6,655 nt of DNA from JAITVM01 sp031551135. GTDB lineage: Bacteria; Bacillota; Clostridia; Lachnospirales; JAITVM01. This document shows positions 1-5,403 of the stretch, one piece after another. Below the pieces are notes generated by a model. It was given only the letters and a program-made list of their open reading frames with translations, did not search any database and had not been told where the DNA came from. The stretch covers positions 1-6,655 of the forward strand of contig JAVBOA010000039.1 of the NCBI GenBank assembly GCA_031551135.1. Reading direction: 5' to 3'. The translations under genes were made by a program, and so were the position numbers. The number at the start of each line of letters is the position of its first letter. Position 1 is the first letter of the stretch.

Positions 1-78
1 AAAGTATTTTCATATCATGCGATAAAGAGATTTCATTTATGTTAATTAACAATCAAATATTCAAAGGGGATGATTTTG

Positions 79-1642
79 ATGAATGCGAATACATACATGA
101 TCCCGTCAAGGCGGAGATTTAGAAATGATGTTCTTCCGGAATCAAAGCCAAAGCTAAGAGTGGCGGCGTATTGCCGGGTTTCTACTGATTACGAAGAATA
201 AGCTACAAGCTTTGAAGTTCAGGTAGAGCATTATACATCTTATATAAAAAATAATTCGGAATGGGAGTTTGTCGGCATTTTCGCAGATGATGGAATATCC
301 GGAACGGATGTTAGAAATCGGGATGAATTTAATAAAATGATCGAGCTCTGCATGGCAGGCAAAATTGATATGATCATCACAAAGTCGATCAGCCGGTTTT
401 CAAGAAATACGGTCGATTGCTTGAATTCAATAAGGAAACTCCGGGAAAAGCAGATCGCCGTTTACATCGAGAAAGAAAATATTAATTCTATGGACTCAAA
501 AGGCGAAATTATGTTGACCATAATGGCGAGCCATGCACAACAGGAAAGAGAATCACTTAGCCAAAACGTGAAACTCGGTATTCAATTTAGGTTTCAAAAC
601 GGCGAATGTTTGGTTAATCATAATCGGTTTTTAGGCTATACGAAAGATGAAAATAGAAAACTGATTATTGAGCCAAAAGAAGCGGCGGTCGTTAAGCGAA
701 TTTTCAGAGAATACCTTGAAGGCGCAAGCCTGAAGCAGATCGGCGTTGGTCTCGAGAGTGACGGAATTTTAACAGGAGCAGGAAAGACATGTTGGATTTC
801 GACTACGATCCGAAAGATATTATCAAACGAAAAATACATGGGCGATATTCTTGCACAAAAAACTTATACTGAAAACTTTCTCACAAAAAGACGACATCAA
901 AATAATGGAATTGTGCCACAATATTATTCAGAAAACACACATGAAGCGATTATTCCGAGAGATATTTTTATGCAGGTTCAGGAAGAACTCGCGAGGTGCG
1001 CAAATCTGTATGCCGGAAAAAATAAAAAGAAAAGGGTTTATTCAGCAAAATATGCTTTGTCGCTGGGTTTATTGCGGTGGATGCGGTGAGATATATCGGC
1101 GCACGACTTGGTATAAACCTGACGATAAAAAAATAGTTTGGAGATGTGTGGATAGGATCGAACCAAAAAATTCAACTTGCAAATCGCCGACAATTCTGGA
1201 AGAGGAACTAAAATCTGCGGTAATAAAGGCAATAAATAAAATTTTCCTTGATAAAACAGGATTTATCGAAATTTTAAAAAACAATATAACCAAAGTTCTT
1301 GAGCTCGATTTTGACTCTGAAATAGCCGAAACAGATAAAGAAATAAAAAATTCGCAAAAAGAACTTATAAATTTAGCAATTACGAATGATGGCTATGATG
1401 ATATGGTAGAAAAAATACATACACTTCGTGAATATAAAGATAATTTGCTTCTACAGAGTGCGGAGAAAAGCGATAAACTCGCACGTACAAAAGAGATGCT
1501 CGAATTTTTGGATAAACAAAGTGTCCGGATTTTAGAATATGACGAGACGCTTGTCAGAAAATTAATAGAAAAAATAACGGTCTTTGATGAAAAGCTTTTA
1601 ATAAAATTCAAGTCAGGACTTGAGGTCGAGGTTAAATATTGA
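79..1642 (+). pseudogene. Large serine recombinase, inactivated by a nonsense codon and a frameshift
   Basis: When intact this would be a site-specific DNA recombinase of about 520 residues that integrates and excises a mobile element. The start ATG at 79 has AAAGGGG (63-69) nine bases upstream. In order one sees the N-terminal resolvase motif YCRVST with nucleophile Ser35 (codon 181-183), the arginine-rich catalytic stretch ITKSISRFSRN (about residues 100-110), the Recombinase domain (FLGYTKDE onward, about residue 184), a zinc ribbon with Cys codons at 1073, 1082, 1145 and 1178, and a Lys/Glu-rich probable coiled coil (about 1290-1560). Two lesions are visible. TAA at 199-201 stands where relatives read Gln (EEQATSFE). 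Between TCG (1060-1062) and GTT (1067) only four bases remain where two codons are expected, so the zinc ribbon continues in another frame. A restart at ATG 337 would lack Ser35 and be dead. It is richer in G+C than the genes to its right, consistent with separate ancestry. Confidence 0.93.
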
Positions 1643-1646
1643 ATAT

Positions 1647-1684
1647 ACCGCTGGCGGAGGATTTTCTCTGTTGGCGGTTTTTTT
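1647..1684 (+). terminator. Rho-independent terminator after the recombinase
   Basis: ACCGC (1647-1651) pairs with GCGGT (1674-1678). The stem continues inward through G-U wobbles and GAG/CTC to a small AT-rich loop, and a run of seven T (1678-1684) follows. The many G-U pairs exist only in + strand RNA, so it terminates rightward transcription. It begins five bases after the recombinase stop and marks that gene's end. Confidence 0.85.
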
Positions 1685-1686
1685 AA

Positions 1687-1716
1687 TTGAACTTTATTAA
1701 TGAGTATCTTTATAAT
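1687..1716 (+). promoter_or_regulatory. Putative sigma-A promoter upstream of the 124-residue gene
   Basis: TTGAAC (1687-1692) and TATAAT (1711-1716) are separated by 18 bases, and a second TATAAT lies at 1723-1728. They sit just after the recombinase terminator and would give a leader of roughly 170 bases before the TTG start at 1892. No other features were recognised in that leader. In AT-rich DNA such matches arise by chance, so confidence is limited. Confidence 0.4.
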
Positions 1717-1891
1717 TAATGTTATAATGAAAATAATTGCAACTTTTTTTTACTACAATAGCTAATTGGCATTACTAATAAGTTACATCAATACCTCTTA
1801 AATGCTGTGGGAACGATTTTGAAATATGTCTAATTTGCTTTTGGAGATATTATGAAATATTTTTAGATTTCAATAAGAAAAAGGTGATAAA

Positions 1892-2266
1892 TTGAAATCG
1901 TTGCATGATTGCGAGATTTTATCATATCTCGTGGATTTGAAAAATAGTAAGATAATTATGAAAATCCTTGCGGAAGATAGTACAAAAGTAAAAATTAAGT
2001 TTACGGAAGTATTAGCGCATAATTTTAGTAATCAACTAAATGGCAGTATTATACTTGATTTAGAAATAAGCGATGTAGAGCTTTTTATTGAAGAAAATAA
2101 AGAAATCTTAAATGAGGGTAAAAGCTTTTGCTGGCCTGTTGATTATTCCGATGTAGATGATTTGAGGAAGATTTTACAGATAGGGAACTACAAATATTTT
2201 ATATTATCTGCATCTTATGGTTTGTCGGGATGGATAATCGCTAAAGAGATGTCAGTTTGTTATTAG
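1892..2266 (+). CDS. Hypothetical protein, 124 residues, possible immunity-type protein
   Basis: I do not recognise this protein with certainty. It begins with TTG at 1892, chosen because AAGGTGA (1881-1887) sits four bases upstream and no better start is nearby. It is acidic, without signal peptide or membrane segment, so probably cytoplasmic. It opens with LHDCEI (residues 4-9), followed by alternating hydrophobic and charged segments suggesting beta strands (about 20-27, 33-40, 52-58), and closes with a YKYFILSASYGLSGWIIAK-like hydrophobic stretch (about 101-118). An N-terminal His-Asp motif followed by a small all-beta fold resembles uncharacterised proteins found near polymorphic toxin loci, but that is a loose impression. 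It stands alone between a terminator and the VOC-GNAT pair. The open frame and good ribosome binding site argue that it is a real gene; the function is unknown. Confidence 0.75.
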   Translation: MKSLHDCEILSYLVDLKNSKIIMKILAEDSTKVKIKFTEVLAHNFSNQLNGSIILDLEISDVELFIEENKEILNEGKSFCWPVDYSDVDDLRKILQIGNYKYFILSASYGLSGWIIAKEMSVCY

Positions 2267-2413
2267 CATCTGAAAGCAAAGTAACTACCGAAAAATGTCA
2301 GGCAGCGCATGGTTTATACGCTAAATCTCTGAATTCACATCTTTTTGGTAATTATTAAAAGTGGCATAGGTAAGCATTACGCTTTGATAAAATTATACGA
2401 GGGGTATAAGAAT

Positions 2414-2827
2414 ATGGAAAAACAAAGAATATCACCATTTCTATCATTTACAGGAAAAGCTGAAGAAGCTATGCACTTTTACGCTGAAGTATTACCTGAT
2501 GCAGAAATCACAAGACTTGTTAGATACGGAAAAGACAGTCAGCTCATAGCAGCGGACGAAAGTGATTACGTCATGCATGGCGCAGTGTCCTTTAACGGGC
2601 AAGAAATAATGTTTTTAGATATGAGTAAGACATACCCAGCACCGGAGTTTAGTTGGGCTAATTCTCTTTACATTGATTGCCATGATGAAGCAGAATTTGA
2701 CCTTATTTTCAATGGTCTTTCAGAAGGTGGTACAGTGATGATGGGTCCGGAATCTGTTGGACATATACGTAAATGTGCTTGGGTGACTGATAAATATGGA
2801 GTGACATGGCAGCCAGTTTGGGAGTGA
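2414..2827 (+). CDS. PhnB-like VOC (glyoxalase-fold) family protein
   Basis: A 137-residue cytoplasmic protein of the vicinal oxygen chelate superfamily, PhnB/3-demethylubiquinone methyltransferase-like branch. Signs are the opening ISPFLSFTGKAEEAMHFY (residues 6-23), the central HGAVSFNGQEIMFLD (55-69) and the closing WVTDKYGVTWQPVW (123-136), all typical of this branch, as is the length. The superfamily includes metal-dependent lyases, dioxygenases and antibiotic-binding resistance proteins. PhnB-like members mostly lack a proven reaction, so no substrate can be assigned. ATG 2414 is the start because GAGGGG (2399-2404) lies nine bases upstream and homology begins there; the frame is open further upstream to a TTG at 2345 without a ribosome binding site. 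The acetyltransferase gene follows after only three bases, so the two are almost certainly one operon. No convincing promoter was found in 2267-2413. Confidence 0.9.
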   Translation: MEKQRISPFLSFTGKAEEAMHFYAEVLPDAEITRLVRYGKDSQLIAADESDYVMHGAVSFNGQEIMFLDMSKTYPAPEFSWANSLYIDCHDEAEFDLIFNGLSEGGTVMMGPESVGHIRKCAWVTDKYGVTWQPVWE

Positions 2828-2830
2828 AAA

Positions 2831-3355
2831 ATGGAAACAGAACGACTAATAATAAGACGTTTTACTGATAATGATTTTAGACAAGTTTATGAAATTATGA
2901 AGAAACCAGAAGTTATGTATGCGTGGGAACACGGTTTTGATGGCGAGGAAGTCAGATCATGGCTTCAAAAGCAAAATGATAGATACATCAAAGATGGATA
3001 TGGCTATTTTGCTGTAGTTCTAAAAGAAACCGGCAAAATTATAGGTCAAGCAGGGCTGATAAAAACTCAGCTAAATGGCGAGGAAATAGTTGAACTTGGC
3101 TACATTTTTGACGACGCAGTTTGGGGAAACGGCTACTGTAATGAAGCAGCCAAAGAGTGTATTTGTTATGCCTTTAAAGAACTTGGAATTTTAAAGGTAT
3201 ATTGCACCATAAGACCAGAAAATAAACCATCTATCAATGCTGCAAAACGATTAGGAATGAATTTAACCGGAGAATTTGTTAAAATTTATGATGGCAGAGA
3301 AATGTCGCATTTGATTTTTGTATTAGAAAATAATAAGAGTCTTGAATATGGCTAA
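2831..3355 (+). CDS. GNAT family N-acetyltransferase, RimJ/RimL type
   Basis: A 174-residue acetyl-CoA-dependent acyltransferase of the Acetyltransf_3 (RimJ/RimL-like) group. It begins ETERLIIRRFTDNDF (residues 2-16), a signature of the group. It then shows a strand ending in VELGYIF (87-93), the acetyl-CoA pyrophosphate-binding loop VWGNGYCNEA (97-106), and the ENKPSINAAKRLGM segment (130-143) that carries the conserved Asn and Ser and packs against the cofactor. Length is normal and the frame intact. Relatives acetylate protein N-termini, amino groups of small molecules or antibiotics; the substrate here cannot be read from sequence. The VOC gene ends three bases upstream and its last codons supply the ribosome binding site GGGAG (2820-2824), so translation of the pair is probably coupled. 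Confidence 0.92.
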   Translation: METERLIIRRFTDNDFRQVYEIMKKPEVMYAWEHGFDGEEVRSWLQKQNDRYIKDGYGYFAVVLKETGKIIGQAGLIKTQLNGEEIVELGYIFDDAVWGNGYCNEAAKECICYAFKELGILKVYCTIRPENKPSINAAKRLGMNLTGEFVKIYDGREMSHLIFVLENNKSLEYG

Positions 3356-3392
3356 AAATATGTAATATAAAATCTAACAAATAAAATATAGG

Positions 3393-3421
3393 TTGATTAT
3401 ATCCTACTATTGGATTATAAT
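3393..3421 (+). promoter_or_regulatory. Putative promoter of the phd-doc operon
   Basis: TTGATT (3393-3398) and TATAAT (3416-3421) are 17 bases apart, which is ideal for sigma-A. The expected transcript start near 3428 coincides with the ribosome binding site GAGGTGA (3428-3434), so the leader would be extremely short. ATTATAAT (3414-3421) is a perfect palindrome covering the -10 box, and TAGG/CCTA half-sites flank the spacer (3389-3392 and 3403-3406). Phd-type antitoxins repress their own promoters by binding short palindromes, so these are candidate operators; that role is inferred. Confidence 0.5.
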
Positions 3422-3438
3422 TTTATTGAGGTGATTTT

Positions 3439-3681
3439 ATGTTGATAGATTCAAATATTCTTGTGCCAATGACAGATGCAAATCAGAATTTTTCCAAAGT
3501 TGTAAAAGTAGTAGATGAAAAGGGAATGGCTGTTATTTTGAAGAATAACAAACCACGTTACGTTGTAGTAGATTTCAATGAATATGAAGAAATAAAAAAT
3601 TCAAGAAAAGCAACTATAGATAAAATTGCGGACGAAATAATAGATGAAAATATGGCAGCCTTTAAGGAGTTGTCTAAGTGA
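3439..3681 (+). CDS. phd: Phd/YefM family antitoxin
   Basis: An 80-residue antitoxin that would neutralise the Doc toxin encoded next and repress the operon. The N-terminal Phd/YefM DNA-binding and dimerisation domain is clear: residues 9-23 (VPMTDANQNFSKVVK) contain the usual region of the family, followed by the strand pair MAVILKNNKPRYVVVDFNEYEEI (30-52) with its typical 'NNKP..VV...EYE' pattern. The remaining residues (about 53-80), rich in Lys, Ile, Asp and Glu, are the expected flexible C-terminal tail that folds on binding the toxin. GAGGTGA (3428-3434) lies four bases before the ATG. The stop overlaps the toxin start by four bases (GTGA), fitting coupled translation with antitoxin first. 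The gene symbol reflects family and context. Confidence 0.92.
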   Translation: MLIDSNILVPMTDANQNFSKVVKVVDEKGMAVILKNNKPRYVVVDFNEYEEIKNSRKATIDKIADEIIDENMAAFKELSK

Positions 3682-4034
3682 TACTTTTGACTGTTGAAGA
3701 AATTATTGATTTGTATACTAAATTGATTCGCGCAACAGGAGGCTCGGAAGGAATAAGGGATACCCGGCTTATAGAGTCTGCGGTATATAACGCAAACCAG
3801 ACCTTTGATGGTGAAGAACTTTATAAAACTATAGAAGAAAAATCTGCACGCTTGGCTTTTTCTTTAATACAAAATCATGCATTTCTGGATGGAAATAAGA
3901 GAATCGGTATTTTTGTTATGCTCATGACATTGAGGCTTAACCACATTTTTATTGAATACTCTCAGGAAGAACTTGTCGAATTGGGCTTGGGAATTGCAAG
4001 TGCCGTATTTGATTATGAAGACATATTGAGTTGA
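3678..4034 (+). CDS. doc: Doc family toxin (death-on-curing, Fic fold)
   Basis: A 118-residue toxin of the Doc branch of the Fic superfamily. The P1 phage Doc relative (126 residues) phosphorylates elongation factor Tu on a threonine and halts translation; the same activity is inferred here. Evidence is the catalytic motif HAFLDGNKR (residues 67-75), matching the Doc pattern HxFx(D/N)(A/G)NKR with the catalytic His67 and the Lys that separates Doc kinases from AMP-transferring Fic proteins (which have G-R instead of K-R), and the upstream conserved segment GGSEGIRDTRLIESAV (21-36). The start is GTG at 3678, overlapping the antitoxin stop, with AAGGAG (3664-3669) eight bases upstream. The frame is intact and all key residues are present, so the toxin is predicted active and held by the antitoxin. 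The pair may stabilise the mobile segment. Confidence 0.93.
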   Translation: MILLTVEEIIDLYTKLIRATGGSEGIRDTRLIESAVYNANQTFDGEELYKTIEEKSARLAFSLIQNHAFLDGNKRIGIFVMLMTLRLNHIFIEYSQEELVELGLGIASAVFDYEDILS

Positions 4035-4368
4035 ATTAATTCCCATAAAAAAGAATTATGATGGAAATTATTATCCTTTAAAAACACAGTTTGCATTAAT
4101 TCTGTTTCCTCGACGCACGTGGAGACGGTCGTAATGATGCAACATGTGTAGAAAAATATGGAAACATTGAAAATCTAAGTAGATAGAGTTAAAAAAAATA
4201 AAACTAAAAGGTTGATTTTACAGGTCAGCCTTTTTTTTATAAATATGATAAAAACGGTAATGGATTCGGTGCTGTATACTCTAGCGAAATGGATTAGAAA
4301 ATTAATAAATGGAAAATGGAAAGTTATAAAAAAATATTTATTAAGGGCTGGGAAAAATACAAAAAAGA
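4035..4368 (+). other. Gene-poor stretch with short coding-like scraps
   Basis: No complete gene was found between doc and the next open frame. Two stop-bounded + strand pieces look like decayed coding sequence. One is 4100-4186, reading FCFLDARGDGRNDATCVEKY and on to a TAG. The other is 4208-4285, reading KVDFTGQPFFYKYDKNGNGF and on to a TAG, after which the same frame continues from 4286 through ATG 4316 to a TAG ending at 4384. Neither has a start codon with a ribosome binding site. The second contains the hairpin terminator at 4206-4238. They may be remains of one or more genes upstream of the 142-residue gene; I cannot name the family. Confidence 0.4.
4206..4238 (+). terminator. Rho-independent terminator
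   Basis: AAAAGGTTGA (4206-4215) pairs with TCAGCCTTTT (4225-4234) across a nine-base loop, with one G-U wobble, and eight T follow from 4231. It is the first good terminator downstream of phd-doc, about 170 bases after the doc stop, and probably ends that transcript. An A-rich run on the left side would give weaker termination in the opposite direction. Confidence 0.8.
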
Positions 4369-4797
4369 TTGGTGGCTAAAGTAGTGGATTATTTTAAAAT
4401 AGTAGGTTGGACAGAATTTAAAGATATATTGTATGAAAAATATAATATTAAATTTAAGAACTTAGATAGTTTCTATAATGAAAGAAACGTTTTTCATGAA
4501 ATTGGAGATGATTATTTAGAAAAACAAGATACAGAATTGTTCGAATTACTTAATGAATTGTGTGAAATTGAAGGTACAGTGTACATTATTACAGATGCGT
4601 CATTTCGAGAGAGAGGAGGAGTATTTTTGCTAAATGCTGATAATCTAACAAGATTTATAAATGAACATATGTCAAGTTTTAGATTAAACTTTTTCTCAAC
4701 AGATACATTAATTTTTAATTTGAAAAAAGATAAACTATGGTTATTTCATCATGAAGGATATTATTCATTTATTGATTTAAAAATCTTTATAGATTAA
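4369..4797 (+). CDS. Hypothetical protein, about 142 residues, start uncertain
   Basis: Not recognised with confidence. It is an acidic, aromatic-rich soluble protein without membrane segments. Visible elements are an N-terminal helical region (WTEFKDILYEKYNIKF, residues 14-29), a helix around 55-66 (TELFELLNELCE), a strand TVYIITDAS (70-78), and a C-terminal part ending KLWLFHHEGYYSFIDL (122-137). That pattern resembles small immunity-type proteins in polymorphic toxin loci, but this is inference. TTG 4369 and GTG 4372 are the only nearby starts and neither has a convincing ribosome binding site. The frame is closed upstream by TAA at 4342-4344. A second frame starting at ATG 4316 reads 'WEKYKKDWWLK' up to TAG 4382-4384 and overlaps this one, so the true N-terminus may have been lost through a small indel. 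Base composition is markedly AT-rich. Possibly a 5'-truncated gene. Confidence 0.55.
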   Translation: MVAKVVDYFKIVGWTEFKDILYEKYNIKFKNLDSFYNERNVFHEIGDDYLEKQDTELFELLNELCEIEGTVYIITDASFRERGGVFLLNADNLTRFINEHMSSFRLNFFSTDTLIFNLKKDKLWLFHHEGYYSFIDLKIFID

Positions 4798-5066
4798 TGC
4801 AGAGATATGATCAACATGAAGACTCTCTACAGTCTGGAATCGCCTACTCACATATACATATGTATAATAGATAGAGTGTTACAGCCAAGATGTTTTATCC
4901 AAAAGCTACCGAGCTTGCCTGTCCAAGGATAGACGGATATAATGATCATAAAAAGAAAGAGCAGACCCGATTGACAACATGCTATTAGACATATAATCGG
5001 AATGTTCCTCCAAGAATATGATTATTATAAAACAATGTAGCGAGAATACAAGGAAAATATTGAAGG
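4798..5066. other. Intergenic stretch with no intact gene; possible IS remnant
   Basis: I see no complete gene here. All six frames are interrupted. A 14-base perfect palindrome, TATACATATGTATA, lies at 4853-4866. On the minus strand 4988-5023 reads NHILGGTFRLYV, resembling the 'EYFGG' region that follows the first catalytic Asp in IstA-type transposases, and minus 4888-4899 contains DKTS, resembling the 'PKDKASVEG' segment. These would be collinear with the clear IstA fragment at 5067-5162 but require deletions and frame changes, so the link is weak. Confidence 0.35.
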
Positions 5067-5162
5067 ATTGATTATTTCTCCGGTATCTGTGTCAATAAGT
5101 TGTGCCGTCTGTCCTGCCCAGTCTACTTCCATGATTTCTCCGGGTTTACGATTGATATGCTC
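5067..5162 (-). pseudogene. IS21-family IstA transposase fragment
   Basis: Read on the minus strand this gives an uninterrupted stretch starting EHINRKPGEIMEVDWAGQTA and continuing LIDTDTGEIIN. The 'KPGEIMEVDWAG' segment, with its catalytic Asp, is the start of the rve integrase core of IstA, the large subunit of IS21-family transposition, and 'DTDTGEI' follows it in the family. An intact IstA has around 400-500 residues; only about 32 are recognisable here. A stop (TAA) lies three codons upstream and homology fades downstream, so this is a decayed relic with no neighbouring istB. The + strand open frame over the same bases is a shadow of this fragment for most of its length. Confidence 0.85.
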
Positions 5163-5403
5163 AAGTAATTACTCCGGATTTGAAATATCTTATTCAAACA
5201 TGTGGGTATGCTTTGATAATTTTGATGAGGATTCATGGATTGAGAACGCAAATTAAAATCTGAATATATGTTAAAATTAAGCTAAACTTTAGAAATATTT
5301 TTACCAATGATCTATAAAGCCAGTTTGTAAAAGATGTCAAACAAAATACACGAAAAATAATTTTATTCCTGGGACACTTTTTGAATGAGTTAAAAATATA
5401 TGC
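5163..5403. other. Spacer between the IstA relic and the 217-residue gene
   Basis: The + strand frame reads NYSGFEISYSNMWVCFDNFD and on to TAA 5254-5256. It shows codon use like the neighbouring AT-rich genes and may be the 3' end of a gene cut by the IS21 insertion or deletion. From 5318 another frame is open to TGA 5405-5407, overlapping the next start, but has no usable start codon. No clear promoter or terminator was found. Confidence 0.3.

Noticed and set aside
41..50. GTTAATTAAC palindrome upstream of the recombinase as a recombination site
   Set aside because: It is only ten bases of low complexity, with no second copy in the window.
199..201. Recoding of the TAA stop in the recombinase
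   Set aside because: TAA is not used for selenocysteine (TGA) or pyrrolysine (TAG), and the second lesion makes simple decay more likely.
1018..1066. Programmed ribosomal frameshifting in the recombinase
   Set aside because: An A-rich tract is present at 1018-1034, but the frame stays correct for about 30 bases after it, and no slippery heptamer or stimulatory hairpin is seen at 1062-1067.
337..1089. A free-standing 250-residue recombinase starting at ATG 337
   Set aside because: Homology continues in the same frame upstream through the catalytic serine to ATG 79, interrupted only by one stop codon, so this is part of a pseudogene.
851..1642. A separate 263-residue gene from 851
   Set aside because: Its first 70 or so residues are an out-of-frame reading of the recombinase; real homology begins at VYCGGCGE (1067), so it is the frameshifted 3' part of the same gene.
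2345..2413. N-terminal extension of the VOC protein from TTG 2345
   Set aside because: There is no ribosome binding site there, while ATG 2414 has GAGGGG at good spacing and matches where the family begins.
4039..4061. Terminator directly after doc formed by AATTC and GAATT
   Set aside because: The stem is only five AT-rich pairs and no T-run follows; the hairpin at 4206-4238 is far better.
4853..4866. 14-base perfect palindrome TATACATATGTATA as an operator or attachment site
   Set aside because: Such simple AT-alternating palindromes are common in AT-rich spacers, and no neighbouring gene or regulator connects to it.
5068..5256. A 62-residue + strand gene
   Set aside because: Its first half is antisense to the clear IS21 IstA fragment and it has no ribosome binding site; only its last part (about 5166-5256) might be a remnant of a real gene.
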